Shown here: in pieces, positions 46,948-58,829 of the stretch
How the letters are laid out: each line of letters opens with the position of its first letter
Numbering within the stretch: the first letter of the stretch is position 1
Source: Abelmoschus esculentus
Lineage: Eukaryota > Streptophyta > Magnoliopsida > Malvales > Malvaceae
NCBI GenBank assembly: GCA_035048815.1
Contig: JAUCBN010000034.1
Coordinates: 8,596,737 to 8,660,736 of the forward strand
Reading direction: 5' to 3'
DNA length: 64,000 nucleotides
Program-made: the position numbers and the translations under genes
Notes under the pieces: model-generated
Told to the model about the DNA's origin: nothing
Databases searched by the model: none
The model's input: only the letters and a program-made list of their open reading frames with translations

Positions 46948-48354
46948 TATTGGAGGCTAGAAAGTCCTGCTTTTATGATGAAGCATTCGTCCTTCCACCT
47001 TTGTCAGATTGTAGTATTTAAGATGTCGAACCCACGAGGATTGACTTTACTTACGCAATTTATTCTTCCTGCACAATGTAAAAGTAAAGACACAGATAAT
47101 TGAGTTGGATTATAACTAAGGAAACTAATTAAATCAATAAAGATAAATGATCAAGAAATCAAGGATGGAAAGTGGGGCAGGTTAGAGTGCTTCATAGTAT
47201 GGGTTCAATTTACTTGTTTCTGTCTCATGCAATCGCACAACACTGCCTCGACAGTACAGCAGATTACTGTCTCGACAGCAATGATGCTTGTCCGTCGCGG
47301 CAATCTCTTGCTCTTGGGTAGACTTTACCAAAGTTCGGCAAAGTGTCCTTTGATGACTCCGCTTATCTCTAAGTCGAAGTACTGTTAATAACCAGTCCTT
47401 GATGATACCTCTCTGCGTGAATCAATAATAATCACCAACCAATCTCACACTTCTTTTAGCCGTTGAAACTCTTAACCTATCTCTAGGCCGAGTTAGTGTT
47501 TCCCGATTGAAACACCGTACTTATTCCTTTCGTGAATCTAACTCTATCGATATTAGATAAATGGATTACTCACAAACTTCTCTCTCGAGCTTGAATGCAA
47601 GCACAATGAATTTCAAAGAATAAGCAAACCTCGATATTTTATTACATGAAACAAGAAGGCAAAGTACAAATTTTTTCCACAACTACTCCACAAACTAACC
47701 TAAACTCCAAGGGGACGATCGAGGAGTTTAGGGTTTTCTATGAACACTTGATTTCGAGATATCCTCCTCTCTACATAGGCTATGGTTTATATAGTCTTGG
47801 CCTAGGGCAAACCTTTCCAAAGTAGGAATACAACTTGGAGTGAAACACAAGTTAACTACATAAATAAATGATATTTATTTTATTTCCTAGTTTATTCCTA
47901 TAAGGATTCTTTTCCCGCGTGGCCTTTGACCTTGACTTTCCGTGTGTTCCTCTGCTTCAATTTCTATGCTGCTTGTCTTAAAACGTCCACCTTATTTTTC
48001 TCTTCAGATCGCCTATCATATCAACATTTATGTTCCAGGTGCTGCCGCGGCCTCCAAGTGTTGCCGAGGCCTTCAAGTGCTGCCGAGGCGGGTACTAATC
48101 TGCATTCCAGCTTTGGTTTCCAGCATCCATCATGCTATTTGGCATTACCTATGTGGTAGTTTCCTATCTAAGAGAAGAAACCATTAACCGTACCTGTTTT
48201 ATGCCAAATAATAGATAAATTCATGAATTAAGTATTGAGATGCTGAAATATGGAAATAAGCAGAATTATCCAATATTGCCATTAAATCCGTCCTTTATTA
48301 GCAATAATCGAGTGAGAAATTGGTATAAAGAATAGGACTTTTTGGCACTCATCA
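46948..48354 (-). repeat. 5' LTR of the 4.1-kb element
   Basis: It closely matches 44210-45618. The edge beside the primer site has changed from TGATGG to TATTGG, and the outer edge keeps GGCACTCATCA. Confidence 0.92.
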
Positions 48355-48359
48355 ACTAC

Positions 48360-49414
48360 CTAGGCATGCCATCTTTTGGTTTTATCCTAGTAGAGTTTAG
48401 CATTTTCATATGCTTGAGCTCTAAATTCTTCCATCTCGTTCAACTCTAAGAGCCTTCTTTCCCCAGCTAGTTGGGCATCAAAATTGAGTCTCTTAATTGC
48501 CCAATAAGCCTTGTGCTCTAGTTCGACTGGGATGTGACATGCTTTGACATAGACTAACTTAAATGGAGACATTCCTAGTGGGGTTTTGAACACAGTACGT
48601 TATGCCCATAAAGCCTCATCAAGCTTTAATGACCAATCCTTCCTCCTTGGATTCACCACCTTCTCTAGAATCTATTTGATTTCTTGATTTGATACCTCGG
48701 ATTGCCCATTGGTCTGTGGGTGATATGCCGTGGAAATCTTGTGTCTTACCCCGTATCTTTATAATTCATTGGTAATTAACTTGTTGTTAAAGTGGGTGCC
48801 TTCATCACTAATGATAGCTCTTGGCGCGCCAAACCTCGTGAAAATATACTTATGAAGGAACTTCAGCACAGTTTTCGAGTCATTCCTTGCGTCACAATGG
48901 CTTCAACCCACTTGGACACATAGTCCACTGCCAATAGGATGTATAAATCTCCAAATGAAGATGAGTAAGGTCTCATGAAGTCTATTCCCCATACATCAAA
49001 CAACTCGATCTTCAAAATATTTTGTCATGGCATTTCATGACGTTTGCAGGGTTTGAAAAATGTTTGGGCATCTTTAAATAAGATAGGCCAATAAAAACCA
49101 GATTGGAGGACCTTTGCAGCAGTTCTCGTCCCTCCAAAATGACCTACACATGGGCCTATGTGATAATGGTGTAAAATATCTCTTTGCTCCTCTTTAGGTA
49201 CACATCTTCGGATAATTTGATCGGCACAACGCTTGAACAAATATGGCTCATCCCAGAAATAGAATCGCACGTCATGCCTAAACCTTTTCCTCCCCTGGCT
49301 AGTCATGTCAAAAGGCAAAACACCACTAACAAGAAAATTAACAAGTTCAACATACCACGGGATTGCCGTGGCAAAAAGAATTTTCTCATCAGGGAATTCA
49401 TCATCAATTTCCAA
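48360..49414 (-). pseudogene. Integrase of Athila-like element 1 (N-terminal and core)
   Basis: At 49414-49025 the end of RNase H leads into the zinc-binding part (HHYHIGPCVGHFGGTRTAAK, then FYWP and a C-x-H remnant). The core follows at 49020-48600, with LFDVWGIDFM holding the first catalytic Asp, ISDEGTHF-like sequence holding the second, and EVSNQEIK holding the Glu, but in shifted frames and with stops. From 48593 it reads MFKTPLGMSPFKLVYVKACH. The protein would insert element DNA; it is not functional here. It joins 43961-44204 across the inserted 4.1-kb element. Confidence 0.85.
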
Positions 49415-49499
49415 TTTGTCATGACATTCCTTGTTAATTTCTAGCCTAGATAGATGATCATCAACTTAATTTTCTGTGCCCTTCCTATCTACCACCTCT

Positions 49500-51160
49500 A
49501 AATCAAATTCTTGCAGCAGTAAAATTCATCTAGTAAGTCTAGGTTTGGCATCCTTTTTAGTCACTAAGTATTTAATAGCTGAGTGATCAGTGTGAACAAT
49601 GGCCTTAGTGCCTATCAAATATTCCCTAAACTTGTCAAATGCAAATACCAAGGCAAGTAGTTCTTTCTCTGTGCTAGTGTAGTTAAGTTGTGCATCATTT
49701 AAAGCACGGCTAAGATAGTAAGTAATGTGAAAAATTTTACCTCGATGTTGTCCTAAGACTGCTCCCACGGCGTAATCGCTTGCATCGCATATCAGTTCAA
49801 ACGGTAATGTCCAATCCGGGAGAACAACTACAGGTGCGATGATGAGGCTTTGCTTCAGCTTTGCGAATGCGCCATGACATTTTTGATCGAACACAAAAGG
49901 CTGATTTTGTTGCAACAACATGCACAAGGGCTTAGAGATCTTGGAGAAATCCTTGATGAATCTCTTATAGAATCCCGCGTATCCAAGGAAACTTCTTATG
50001 CTCTTTACATTTGTAGGCGGTGGTAGCTTCTCGATCACCTCGATATTAGCTTTTTCCACATTGATGCCTTTGTGTGAGATTTTATGGCCTAACACAATAC
50101 CTTCAGTCACCATAAAGTGACATTTCTCCCAGTTCAGCATAAGGTCAGGTTCTTCACATTGCTTCAGGACCTTTTCTAAATTGCCAAGACAAATTTGAAA
50201 ACTATCTCCAGAGACAGAAAAATCATCCATGAATATCTCGAGAGAGTCCTCAACCATATCAGAGAAGATGGCTTGCATATAGCGCTGGAATGTTGTCGGG
50301 GCATTACACAATCCAAACTGCATCCTCCGGAAAGCATAAGTGTCATAAGGACATGTGAAAGTAGTCTTTTCTTGGTCCTCCGATTCATGGCTATTTATTT
50401 ATAAACCGAATATTCGTCCAAGAAACAATAGTAAGCTTTACCCGCCAATCGATCCAACATTTGATCGATGAAGGGTAGAAGAAAATTGTCCTTCTTCGTA
50501 GCCTTGTTAAGCTTGCGATAGTCTACACAAATCCTCCATTCGGTCACGACTCGCGTAGGCAATAACTCGTTATCTTCATTGCTCACCATGGTTGTGCCAC
50601 CCTTCTTGGGCACACATTACACCGGGCTCACCCATGAACTATTCGATATTGGGTAAATAACTCTAACATCTAGCCATTTGATAATTTCCTTCATCAAAAC
50701 TTTCTTCATATTAGGGTTGAGTCTGCGTTGTGGCTCTATGGAATTGCCATGACATTCTTCCAGAAGTACCTTGTGCATACAGATGGTCAGACTAATCCCC
50801 TTTAGATCTGTCATGGTCCATCCTATTGCCCGTTTATGTTGTGAAAAAAAAACAAGTAGTCTTCTTTCTTGATCAACATTAAGACTTGAGGAAATGATAA
50901 CAAGTAATGTTTCATCTTCACCCAGATAAGCATACTTAAGATGCTGTGGCAAAGTCTTCAGCTCCAACTTGGGTGTGTGCAGTAAAGAAGGCTTAGGAGG
51001 AATAAATTCCTCAAAATCAAGCGGTTCAAATCTCGAGTGTTGTCTAGATAAAAGTAGACTAGGTTGTTTCACTTCCATTGGAAACTCACCAAGTTCCTCT
51101 TCATCTTCTTTTATGATCTCTTCATATTCATCTAGTTGCACGAAATTGCTATGAAAAAAA
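49500..51160 (-). pseudogene. Protease-RT linker, reverse transcriptase and RNase H of Athila-like element 1
   Basis: From 51160 the linker reads FHSNFVQLDEYEEIIKEDEE and onward to RRLNPNMKKVLMKEIIKWLD and YPISNSSWVSPV. RT begins at 50613 (PKKGGTTMV, WRICVDYRKLNKAT, FLLPFIDQML). After a frameshift near 50330-50400, an intact 265-residue frame (50323-49526) has QFGLCNAPTTFQRYM, the catalytic FMDDFSV, the FLGYAGFYKRFI connection and RNase H (CDASDYAVGAVLGQ, STEKELLALVFAFDKF, TDHSAIKYL). The catalytic residues are present but the polyprotein is not open. The 51160 edge is the insertion point of the solo LTR. Confidence 0.9.
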
Positions 51161-51293
51161 TGTTGGGACCGCCGGCACACCCCATGGCGCAGCGGAACAA
51201 AATTACGACGGTCTTTCCAGTGATCCATGTACGTTTAATCCGAAATCGGGAGGAAGAGATGTGATTACTTATATTGGGTTCCTTGATAAACAG

Positions 51294-54081
51294 TGTAACC
51301 CCCTCGACCCGGTCTAGACGTCACCTGACTCGAATGAGTTACACGGGGAATATCGAGGCTAATTCGGGGACTCGCCCCGATAAACGACCCTATTTTTTTT
51401 CTTTTTATCTTATCTAGATGCTTTAATTGGATCCTACATGTTTGTGCAAGGACTAAGTTCAAAGTGCAGCGGAAATTAATGTAAGACAAGTCCTAGTTTA
51501 ACCAAATAAGTTTTAGGGACCTAATTATAATTTTCCAGAAGACCATCATATTTTGCCTAGGTATCGATACCCTATGAACATGTATCGAAACCTCTGTACA
51601 GAAAAGTGCAGATCATACAAGAATCCAGTCTAAACTAAAATACTAAGGTTCTCTAGATGCATACAAAACCCTATAAGCATTATCCACACTTCAAACAACA
51701 TTCCTAGATGCAAAGTTACCTAATACCGAAGGCAAAGCACTTATATCATAAGCATAATCCAACATCAATAAATATGGCAACACATACTTTATAAAGTCTT
51801 AACAGTTCTCATATAACTTAAAATCATAATAAGTTCAATAATAAGGGTTCCAAAACAGAGTTCCAAACTCAATAATTCTCTAATCCATTGCTCTCAACTA
51901 CTTAGGTTTAAAACTTAAGAAAATACATACTTAAGCTAATGAAAATACTAAAATAGGCACGATTGGGTCCTTTGCTTTCCGATTGCTTCCAACACTTACT
52001 TATCTGCATTGCAAGAGAAAAAGAGAGTGATTAAGCTTAAAGCTTAGGAGGGCAATAAAACATTTAAAACAACACCTGCAATGCAACCCATAATTACTCA
52101 ATTACAACAAAGGTAAAACATGTCATGCTTTCTTTAAAACAACATAATCATATTATCAATGTCAATAGCAAATCCAGCAAGTTTTAACAAAATCATGGCT
52201 CACAAGCCAACATAAAGTACCGGTAAAATCCCTTTTAAAAGATATCTCATGCTTTCAAAGCAAAACAAGGCCATCATGCTATTCACCTAGCAAAACCTAA
52301 TTCGACATAACACTTGCAATTTCAAATAGAAAACATAAATTATATTGAGGCTAGTGATCCGATTTGTACTACTCCAAATCGTTAGGATAAACGGGCAACC
52401 GCATGTTAGTACTACTCCCAGAGCATGCGCATGTTGATATTACTCTCAACATGAATTATCTCACCTTGGTGTCCGGTGACAGTGCTACTCCCATCACATA
52501 ACATTAGACTAAAAGCCAAAATGCAACACAAGGAATTTAAACACGTACGACTTTTGAATATTTATAGTGCACTCTAGACCCTATTGATCGATCAACTTAT
52601 CCCATAAGGTTCATCACTTACTAGCCGATATGTATATCAAAAACCAATGCTCAAATGTAATTCAAGACTAAATTAAGCACATGCTTCCCAATATTTCAAG
52701 TTTCGAAATATAAACCGATAAAATCACCTTTAACTCAATTTTCAAAGTAAAGATCATGGAAGCATCAATTGTATATCAAAACCATTATAAATCAGCAACA
52801 TGAGCATTAAATCACCATGTATAAACATCTATGCAAAATCAACATTAAGCATGACAAAGTTCATAGTAAAAACATAGAGTAATATGGGAACCCTTTTGCG
52901 AAAACTTAAAATTTACTTACTTCCGAGTATAGGGAGGTTTTCACACCTTCCCTACACTCCCAAACCTCTATAAAATAAGTTTAAAACATTGCCGAAGCAG
53001 CTACTCTCATAAATCACTCACCGATAACCGTTACTTGCTCGCCAAGCCACCAAAACGAACTAAAACACCTTCAAACGTGATCGCCTAACTCTTGCCCTGT
53101 TTCAAGCATCAAAACAAGGGGTTTAATGCTACAAAACACACAAAAGAAACCCTCAAGTCGGATTCTTACACAACAACCCTTAAAACCTAGCAAAACTTAA
53201 ACCGAAAACTTGTCGGAACACACCAAACTTCACTTAAACCTATAGTCCAGGATTAGATATTTTGTAAAACACTTTATAAACATCATCACACATTAAAAAT
53301 AATCCATTTAGGATCCAAAAACAGTAGGTAAAAACCTTTGAACGAAAATTGGGATTTTTAACCGAAAAAAAAAACAATTTTTTTATGAAATTAAAGGATT
53401 AAAACGATTTCTCCAAGCCAAGAACTTGGGAATTTCAGTAAAGAACTTTATTGTTCTAGTGGATTGATGAAATCTCACCTCCAAAACTGATCCAATTGTT
53501 TTCCGGGTTTTAAAACGAGAAAACGATGAGAAAACAAGAAAAATTGAAGAAGAAAAGTTGTAATAATTATTGGGAAAGAAATTAATTGAAAAAGAATGAG
53601 TTTTTACCTTGAAAGCTTGATGAACGGATGCCTCCAATGAGGGAAAACGAAAATTAGAAAAATAATTGATGTTTAGGTTAATTAAAAAGGGTTTTAAGAG
53701 TTTTAAATTGGGTTTAATTAAGTTATTTAATTTAAAATAGATTTTGGGCTTAATTAATTGATATTTGGAAAACCTAGACCAGCTAGGATTATAATTGGAT
53801 CAAAAGCCCCTTAAAGTTTCAAAGTTTTGGCTTATTTTATAAAATTGTCCTCAAAATTTCAATTTTTATAAAACAATCACTAATTTCAAAATCTTAGGTT
53901 TCCAAGAGTCGATTTCCAAAATTGATTTGATCAAAGTCAAATATATGTTATATAAGGATTTTAGAATATTATTCCTCAATTTATTTTGATTAAAAACTAA
54001 TTTTTAAGTATTTTATCTCGAACCATGCTAAACCGGCTAAATCGACTCACTAACTTCTAAGCCTAAACTTGGGGCATTACA
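51294..54081 (-). repeat. 3' LTR of the chromodomain Gypsy
   Basis: On the + strand it runs from TGTAACCCCCTCGACCCGGT to GGGGCATTACA. It carries a short T-rich insertion near 51390-51415 absent from the other LTR, and a run of hairpins at 52360-52500. Short frames inside it (for example 53383-53637) recur in the other LTR and are not genes. Confidence 0.93.
52360..52500. other. Tandem hairpins with constant TACTACTC-type loop
   Basis: Hairpin 1 (52360-52381): CGATTTG/CAAATCG around TACTACTC. Hairpin 2 (52401-52428): GCATGTT/AGCATGC around a loop containing TACTACTCCC. Hairpin 3 (52430-52453): CATGTTGA/TCAACATG around TATTACTC. A fourth, weaker one (about 52478-52497) has the loop TGCTACTCC. 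The stems differ and the loop is kept. Confidence 0.75.
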
Positions 54082-54082
54082 A

Positions 54083-54100
54083 CACTCCCCCACTTAAGGA
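54083..54100 (-). other. Polypurine tract of the chromodomain Gypsy
   Basis: In element sense CTTAAGTGGGGGAGTGT lies directly before the 3' LTR (TGTAATGCC), and overlaps the polyprotein stop at 54094-54096. Confidence 0.75.
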
Positions 54101-57100
54101 ATTTCGTCCTCGAAATTACCTGCTGGAAAAAGATAAGGGAATTGCTCTTCCATATCCGACTTTCGCTCCCACGTGGCTTCCTCGACACCTCGATGTCGCC
54201 AAAGCACTTTGACTAACTCGATGGTCTTACCACGTAGAACTTTAGAACTTGATGCTAAGATATCCACAGGCTCTTCGTCATAAGAAAGATCTGGATTAAG
54301 CTCTACTTCGCCCACCGACAAAACATGCGATGGATCCGATCTGTACCTCCGAAGCATCGATACATGAAACACATCATGAATCCTCTCAAGTTCGGACGGT
54401 AACCTTAGACGATATGCCATTGGTCTAACTCTCTCCAAAATCTCAAACGGTCCAACAAACCTCGGACTCAACTTCCCCTTTTTACCGAAACGCGTCACTT
54501 TTTTCCAAGGAGAAACCTTAAGAAAAACTTTTTCACCAACAACAAACTCTATTTCCTTTCTCTTAAGGTCAGCATAAGACTTTTGATGGTCCGACGCAGC
54601 CTTAAGCCTATCACTAATGAGCTTCACCTTCTCATTAGTATCCTCAAGAACACTAGGTAAGGTCACAAACTTCTCACCTGCCTCGGCCCAGCACAACGGA
54701 GTACGACATCTCCTGCCATACAAAGCCTCAAACGGAGCCATCTGGATACTCGCCTGGTAACTATTATTATAAGAGAACTCAACCAACGGCAAGTACTTCT
54801 CCCAAGAACCTTGGAAATCTATCACACAACACCTCAACATATCCTCCAAAACCTGGATAACTCTCTCAGACGGACCATCCGTCTACGGATGATAAGAAGT
54901 ACTAAAACTCAACTTAGTACCAAGGGCTTTCTGCAAAGATTTCCAAAATCTCGATGTGAACCTCGGATCTCTGTCAGATACTATGGATTTCAGCACTCCA
55001 TGCAGCCTCACAAAACTAGAAACATAAAGCTCAACTAACTTATCTAAGGAATACTTAGTATGCACAGGGATAAAATGTGCACACTTCGTAAACCGATCCA
55101 CGATAACCCATATCGAATCCTTTTTGGACGGTGTCAAAGGTAAACCCGTCACAAAGTCCATAGTAATCCTTTCCCACTTCCACTTTGGAATCTTAAAAGG
55201 TTGCAAAAAAACTGACAGAACCTGATGTTCAGCCTTAACCCGCTGACACACCAAACACTTACTCACAAACTCAGCCACATCCTTTTTCAAACCAACCCAG
55301 AAAAACTCTCCTTTTAGATCACGATACATCTTAGTACTACCTGGGTGCATAGCAAAAGGACTACTATGCGCCTCTGCAAGGATAGTACGTCTCAACTCAG
55401 CATCGTTCGGCACAACCACACGATCTCTAAAGCACAAAACACCATCTCCCCGAAAACTATACTCAGACGGCACACCCTCAGCTATATCCTGAACATGAGA
55501 TACTAGCCACGACAAACTCAATCTAGAAAACATAGCACGCAACTCAACGGCCACTTTCCTGCTCAAAGCATCAGCCACGACATTAGCCTTCCTTGGGTGA
55601 TACTCGATCGTAAGATCATAATCTTTAAGCAACTCAAGCCATCGACGTTGCCTGAGGTTAAGATCCTTATGAGACATCAAGTACCTCAAACTCTTGTGAT
55701 CCGTGTATACCACACAACGCTCACCATAAAGATAGTGCCTCCATATCTTGAGAGCAAACACAACCATGGCTAACTCTATATCATGCGTAGGGTAGTTCTT
55801 CTCATGCACCTTCAACTGACGAGATGCATAAGCTATCACCCTTCCCTCTTGCATCAAAACGCAACCAAGCCCAACATAAGAAGCATCACTATAAACCGTA
55901 AACTATTTTCCCGGTTCTGGTTGAACTAGGATCGGAGCCTGAGTCAAAGCCTCCTTTAACTTCTCAAAAGCTTCTTGTCTCTTATCGGTCCACTCAAACT
56001 TAACATCTTTTTGCAACAGCTTAGCTAGAGGTGCTGCAATCCTAGAAAAACCCTCAACAAACCGTCTATAGTATCCTGCCAAACCCAGGAAACTACGAAC
56101 CTCCGAAACAGACCTAGGTGGCTTCCAACTCACAACAACCTCAACCTTTTTCGGATCAACTCTAATACCTTCAGCAGAAACCACATGCCCAAGAAAAACA
56201 ACTTCCTTAATCCAAAACTCGCACTTGCTCAACTTAGCATATAACTGGTTATCCAACAAGGTCCGCAAAACTATCCTTAAATGTTTATCATGATCCTCTT
56301 CGGTATGTGAATACACGAGAATATCATAAATAAACACTACCACAAACTGATCCAGATACTCATGGAAAACTCGGTTCATCATATCCATGAAAGCAGCAGG
56401 TGCATTCGTCAAACCAAAGGGCATAATCAAAAACTCATAATGGCCATACCGTTTCCTAAAAGCAGCCTTAGGAACATCCTGATCCTTAACTCTCAACTGA
56501 TAGTACCCAGATCGTAGATCAATCTTAGAAAACATCAAAGCTCCTCTAAACTGATCAAACAAGTCATCTATCCTAGGCAAAGGATATTTGTTCTTCACCG
56601 TCAACTTATTCAACTGCCTATAGTCTATGCACATACACATGGTACCATCCTTCTTTTTCACAAACAAGACTGGTGCACCCCATGGTGACGTACTCGGCCG
56701 AATAAACCCATGATCCAACAACTCATGCAACTAGACTTTCAACTCCTTTAACTCTTTAGGTGCCATTCGATAAGGGGTAATGGAAACAGGTAAAGATCCC
56801 TCATATAACTCAATACCGAACTCAACCTCACAACTAGGTGGTAAACCAAGTAGCTCTTCAGGAAAAACTCCAGGAAAGTCACAAACAGTTCTAATATCGC
56901 TAGGCCTAACCTCCTTCATATCAGGGTTCATCACATAAGCCAGATACGCATCACAACCTTTGATCAACAACCTTTGAGCTTCTAAAGCTGACACAACATT
57001 GGATAAAAACTTTACACTTTCACCAACCATAACAACCTCAGAGTTATCCGCTAGCCTTAAGGACACCCTCCTAGTCCTAAAGTCCACAACAGCTCTATGC

Positions 57101-58557
57101 TCAACTAACCAGTCCATACCCAAAATAAGGTCAAACCCTTGAAACGGTAATTCCATAAGGTCGGCAGCAAAAAGATGCCCTTGAACAATTAAGGGACATC
57201 TTCCATAAACTTTTCTAACCACAACAGTCTCACCAAAAGAACTAGTAACATTCATACCAATGTTCATGTTCTCTACAGGTATATCTAAAGCTTTAGCATG
57301 CTCACTAAGGATATAAGAGTGCGTAGATCCAGAATCCAACAAAGCAAACAAAGACTGCAAGGAAAAGGTACATGCAACCACATCCGTGTCGTTCTAGACC
57401 TCCCTGTGAGCATAAACTCTAGCCTGACCCTCGTCACGGCGCTGTTGTCCCTGATTCTCCTCTCGGCGCTGGAAATTACCTCTGCCTCTGCCTCTACCTC
57501 TATTCTGATCGCCTCCGCGACCTTGGCCCTGATGGCCTCCTGCCAACTGAGGACACTCTCTCCTAGTGTGCCCAGCAACACCACACTGCCAACAAACTCT
57601 AACAGGTCCCCAGCACTGACCCTCGTGACGTCTCCCACATCTATTACACTCAGTAGATCGAGCCTATCCTCCTTGGTAACCATGACCAACTCCTCCTCCT
57701 CTATACTGATTGTTTCGACCATAACGCCCATCTCTCTACTTCTTAAACCTATCCCTATTATTTCCATTCTTAACGAGCCTCTTACCAGAACCAGATCCAA
57801 TAGATTTAAAACCCAAACTCTGCTCAATATCCTTAGCCCGATCCACCAACACATTAAAGTCTGTATAGTCTGTGGCTAACATATAAGTCTTAACCTCTCT
57901 AACCAGACCAAAACGGAACCGCTCACAACGAGTTCTCTTGTTAGGCAACAACTCAAGAGCATACTGACTAAGCCTAACAAACTGCACCTCATACTCAGAC
58001 ACAGACATGCTACCCTGAACCAAAGCCATGAACTCCCTCTTTTTCTCATCCAAATAACGAACACCAAGATACTTACGCATGAAAGCCTCTCCAAAGAACT
58101 CCCAGGTGATCTCATCAACTTCCATACCATAAGTAGTGGTAGTCCACCACTTATAAGCATCTCCCTAAAGCAAAGAAACTGAGCAACCCAACTTCCTCTC
58201 ATCTGAACAACACATCTGAACCAAGATACGATTAGTACTCTCAAACCAAGCCTCCGAGTCTTCTAGGGTCAAACCCTTAAACTCAATCGCTCCTAAACTA
58301 CGGAGTCTCTCCAAAGGTAGACCAGGATTAACTACCGGTGGAGCAACTATGGCCTGCATTCCAGCAACTGCAGCCTGAAAAGCTCCTGCTATGGCCTGAA
58401 CCAACTGAGACATATCACCGACAATCGGCACAGCAGGTGGAACCACTTGCGGTTCAACAGGTGGTGGCGGCGGAAGTGGCAACCCTTCCTCCTCACGCAC
58501 TTCTCTTTCGTCAGTGATGGAACGAGCGTTCCTTCTATGCTCTCTACGGGGTCCCAT
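54094..58557 (-). pseudogene. Gag-pol polyprotein of the chromodomain Gypsy, seven UAG stops
   Basis: One frame from MGPRREHRRNARS (58557) to TAA (54094), 1,487 codons without a frameshift. Gag occupies about residues 1-280, followed by two zinc knuckles (CNRCGRRHEGQC and CWQCGVAGHTRREC, near 57600). Protease has LLDSGSTHSYI (about 57345). RT (56730-56200) has KKDGTMCMCIDYRQLNK and a changed active site, FIYDILVYS, in which the first Asp of the DD pair is Tyr (56326-56328). RNase H starts with VYSDAS; integrase has an HH-CC zinc site, MDFVTGLP, VSDRDPRF and SERVIQVLED; the chromodomain ends in VEEATWERKSDMEEQFPYLF. In-frame stops lie at 58165, 57736, 57664, 57394, 56731, 55903 and 54883 (lowest base), all UAG. 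Confidence 0.95.
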
Positions 58558-58813
58558 ATTACTTAATCTATGAAAACACAAGGACATTTAAAAACCAGGT
58601 AAGTCAACCGAAAGCAAAGTGCCTAACAGCTCAAGTTGTTCAAAACCAACCTAAGAGTAGCGGAGCAATGGATACCTATGTTTAACATGCTTTATCCAGC
58701 AATAAATAACAATCACCGTGCAATATCATACATCAACATCTTAAGCAAAAACACCGTGCAACACAATATGTCATATCTAATAAACATCGTACCCCAAAGA
58801 TTCATAAACCTAG
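58558..58813 (-). other. Leader between primer site and gag
   Basis: This is the non-coding leader of the chromodomain Gypsy. No feature beyond its position can be supported. Confidence 0.6.
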
Positions 58814-58829
58814 CTCTGATACTAACAAA
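58814..58829 (-). other. Primer-binding site of the chromodomain Gypsy
   Basis: In element sense TTTGTTAGTATCAGAGC directly follows the 5' LTR. GTATCAGAGC matches the initiator-tRNA-Met primer type (TGGTATCAGAGC) with changes in the first bases. Confidence 0.85.

Larger units (their letters stand above)
44210..48354 (-). mobile_element. Complete 4.1-kb non-autonomous LTR retrotransposon
   Basis: Two LTRs (44210-45618 and 46948-48354, about 1.41 kb each) flank only 1.33 kb of internal DNA. In element sense a primer-binding site, TGGCGTCGTTGCCGGGGA (46943-46926), follows the 5' LTR, and a purine tract GAGTTTGGGGGTG precedes the 3' LTR. ACTAC is duplicated at 44205-44209 and 48355-48359. No gag, pol or third ORF remains. 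Its 3' half (45619-46440) matches the non-coding region of Athila-like element 2, so it is a deletion derivative that must have used proteins from a relative. The primer site is of the type found in Athila-class elements. Confidence 0.94.

Noticed and set aside
53383..53637. 84-residue minus-strand frame, repeated at 60840-61094
   Set aside because: Both copies lie inside the LTRs of the chromodomain Gypsy and have no recognisable domain, so they are LTR sequence.
57298..57879. 193-residue + strand frame, and the 189-residue minus frame 57285-57854
   Set aside because: Both are shadows of the gag-pol frame, which shows zinc knuckles and the protease active site in a different phase.
54883..58167. 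Programmed UAG readthrough between gag and pol
   Set aside because: Seven scattered UAG codons, several inside enzyme domains, plus a changed RT active site, fit decay much better than regulated suppression.
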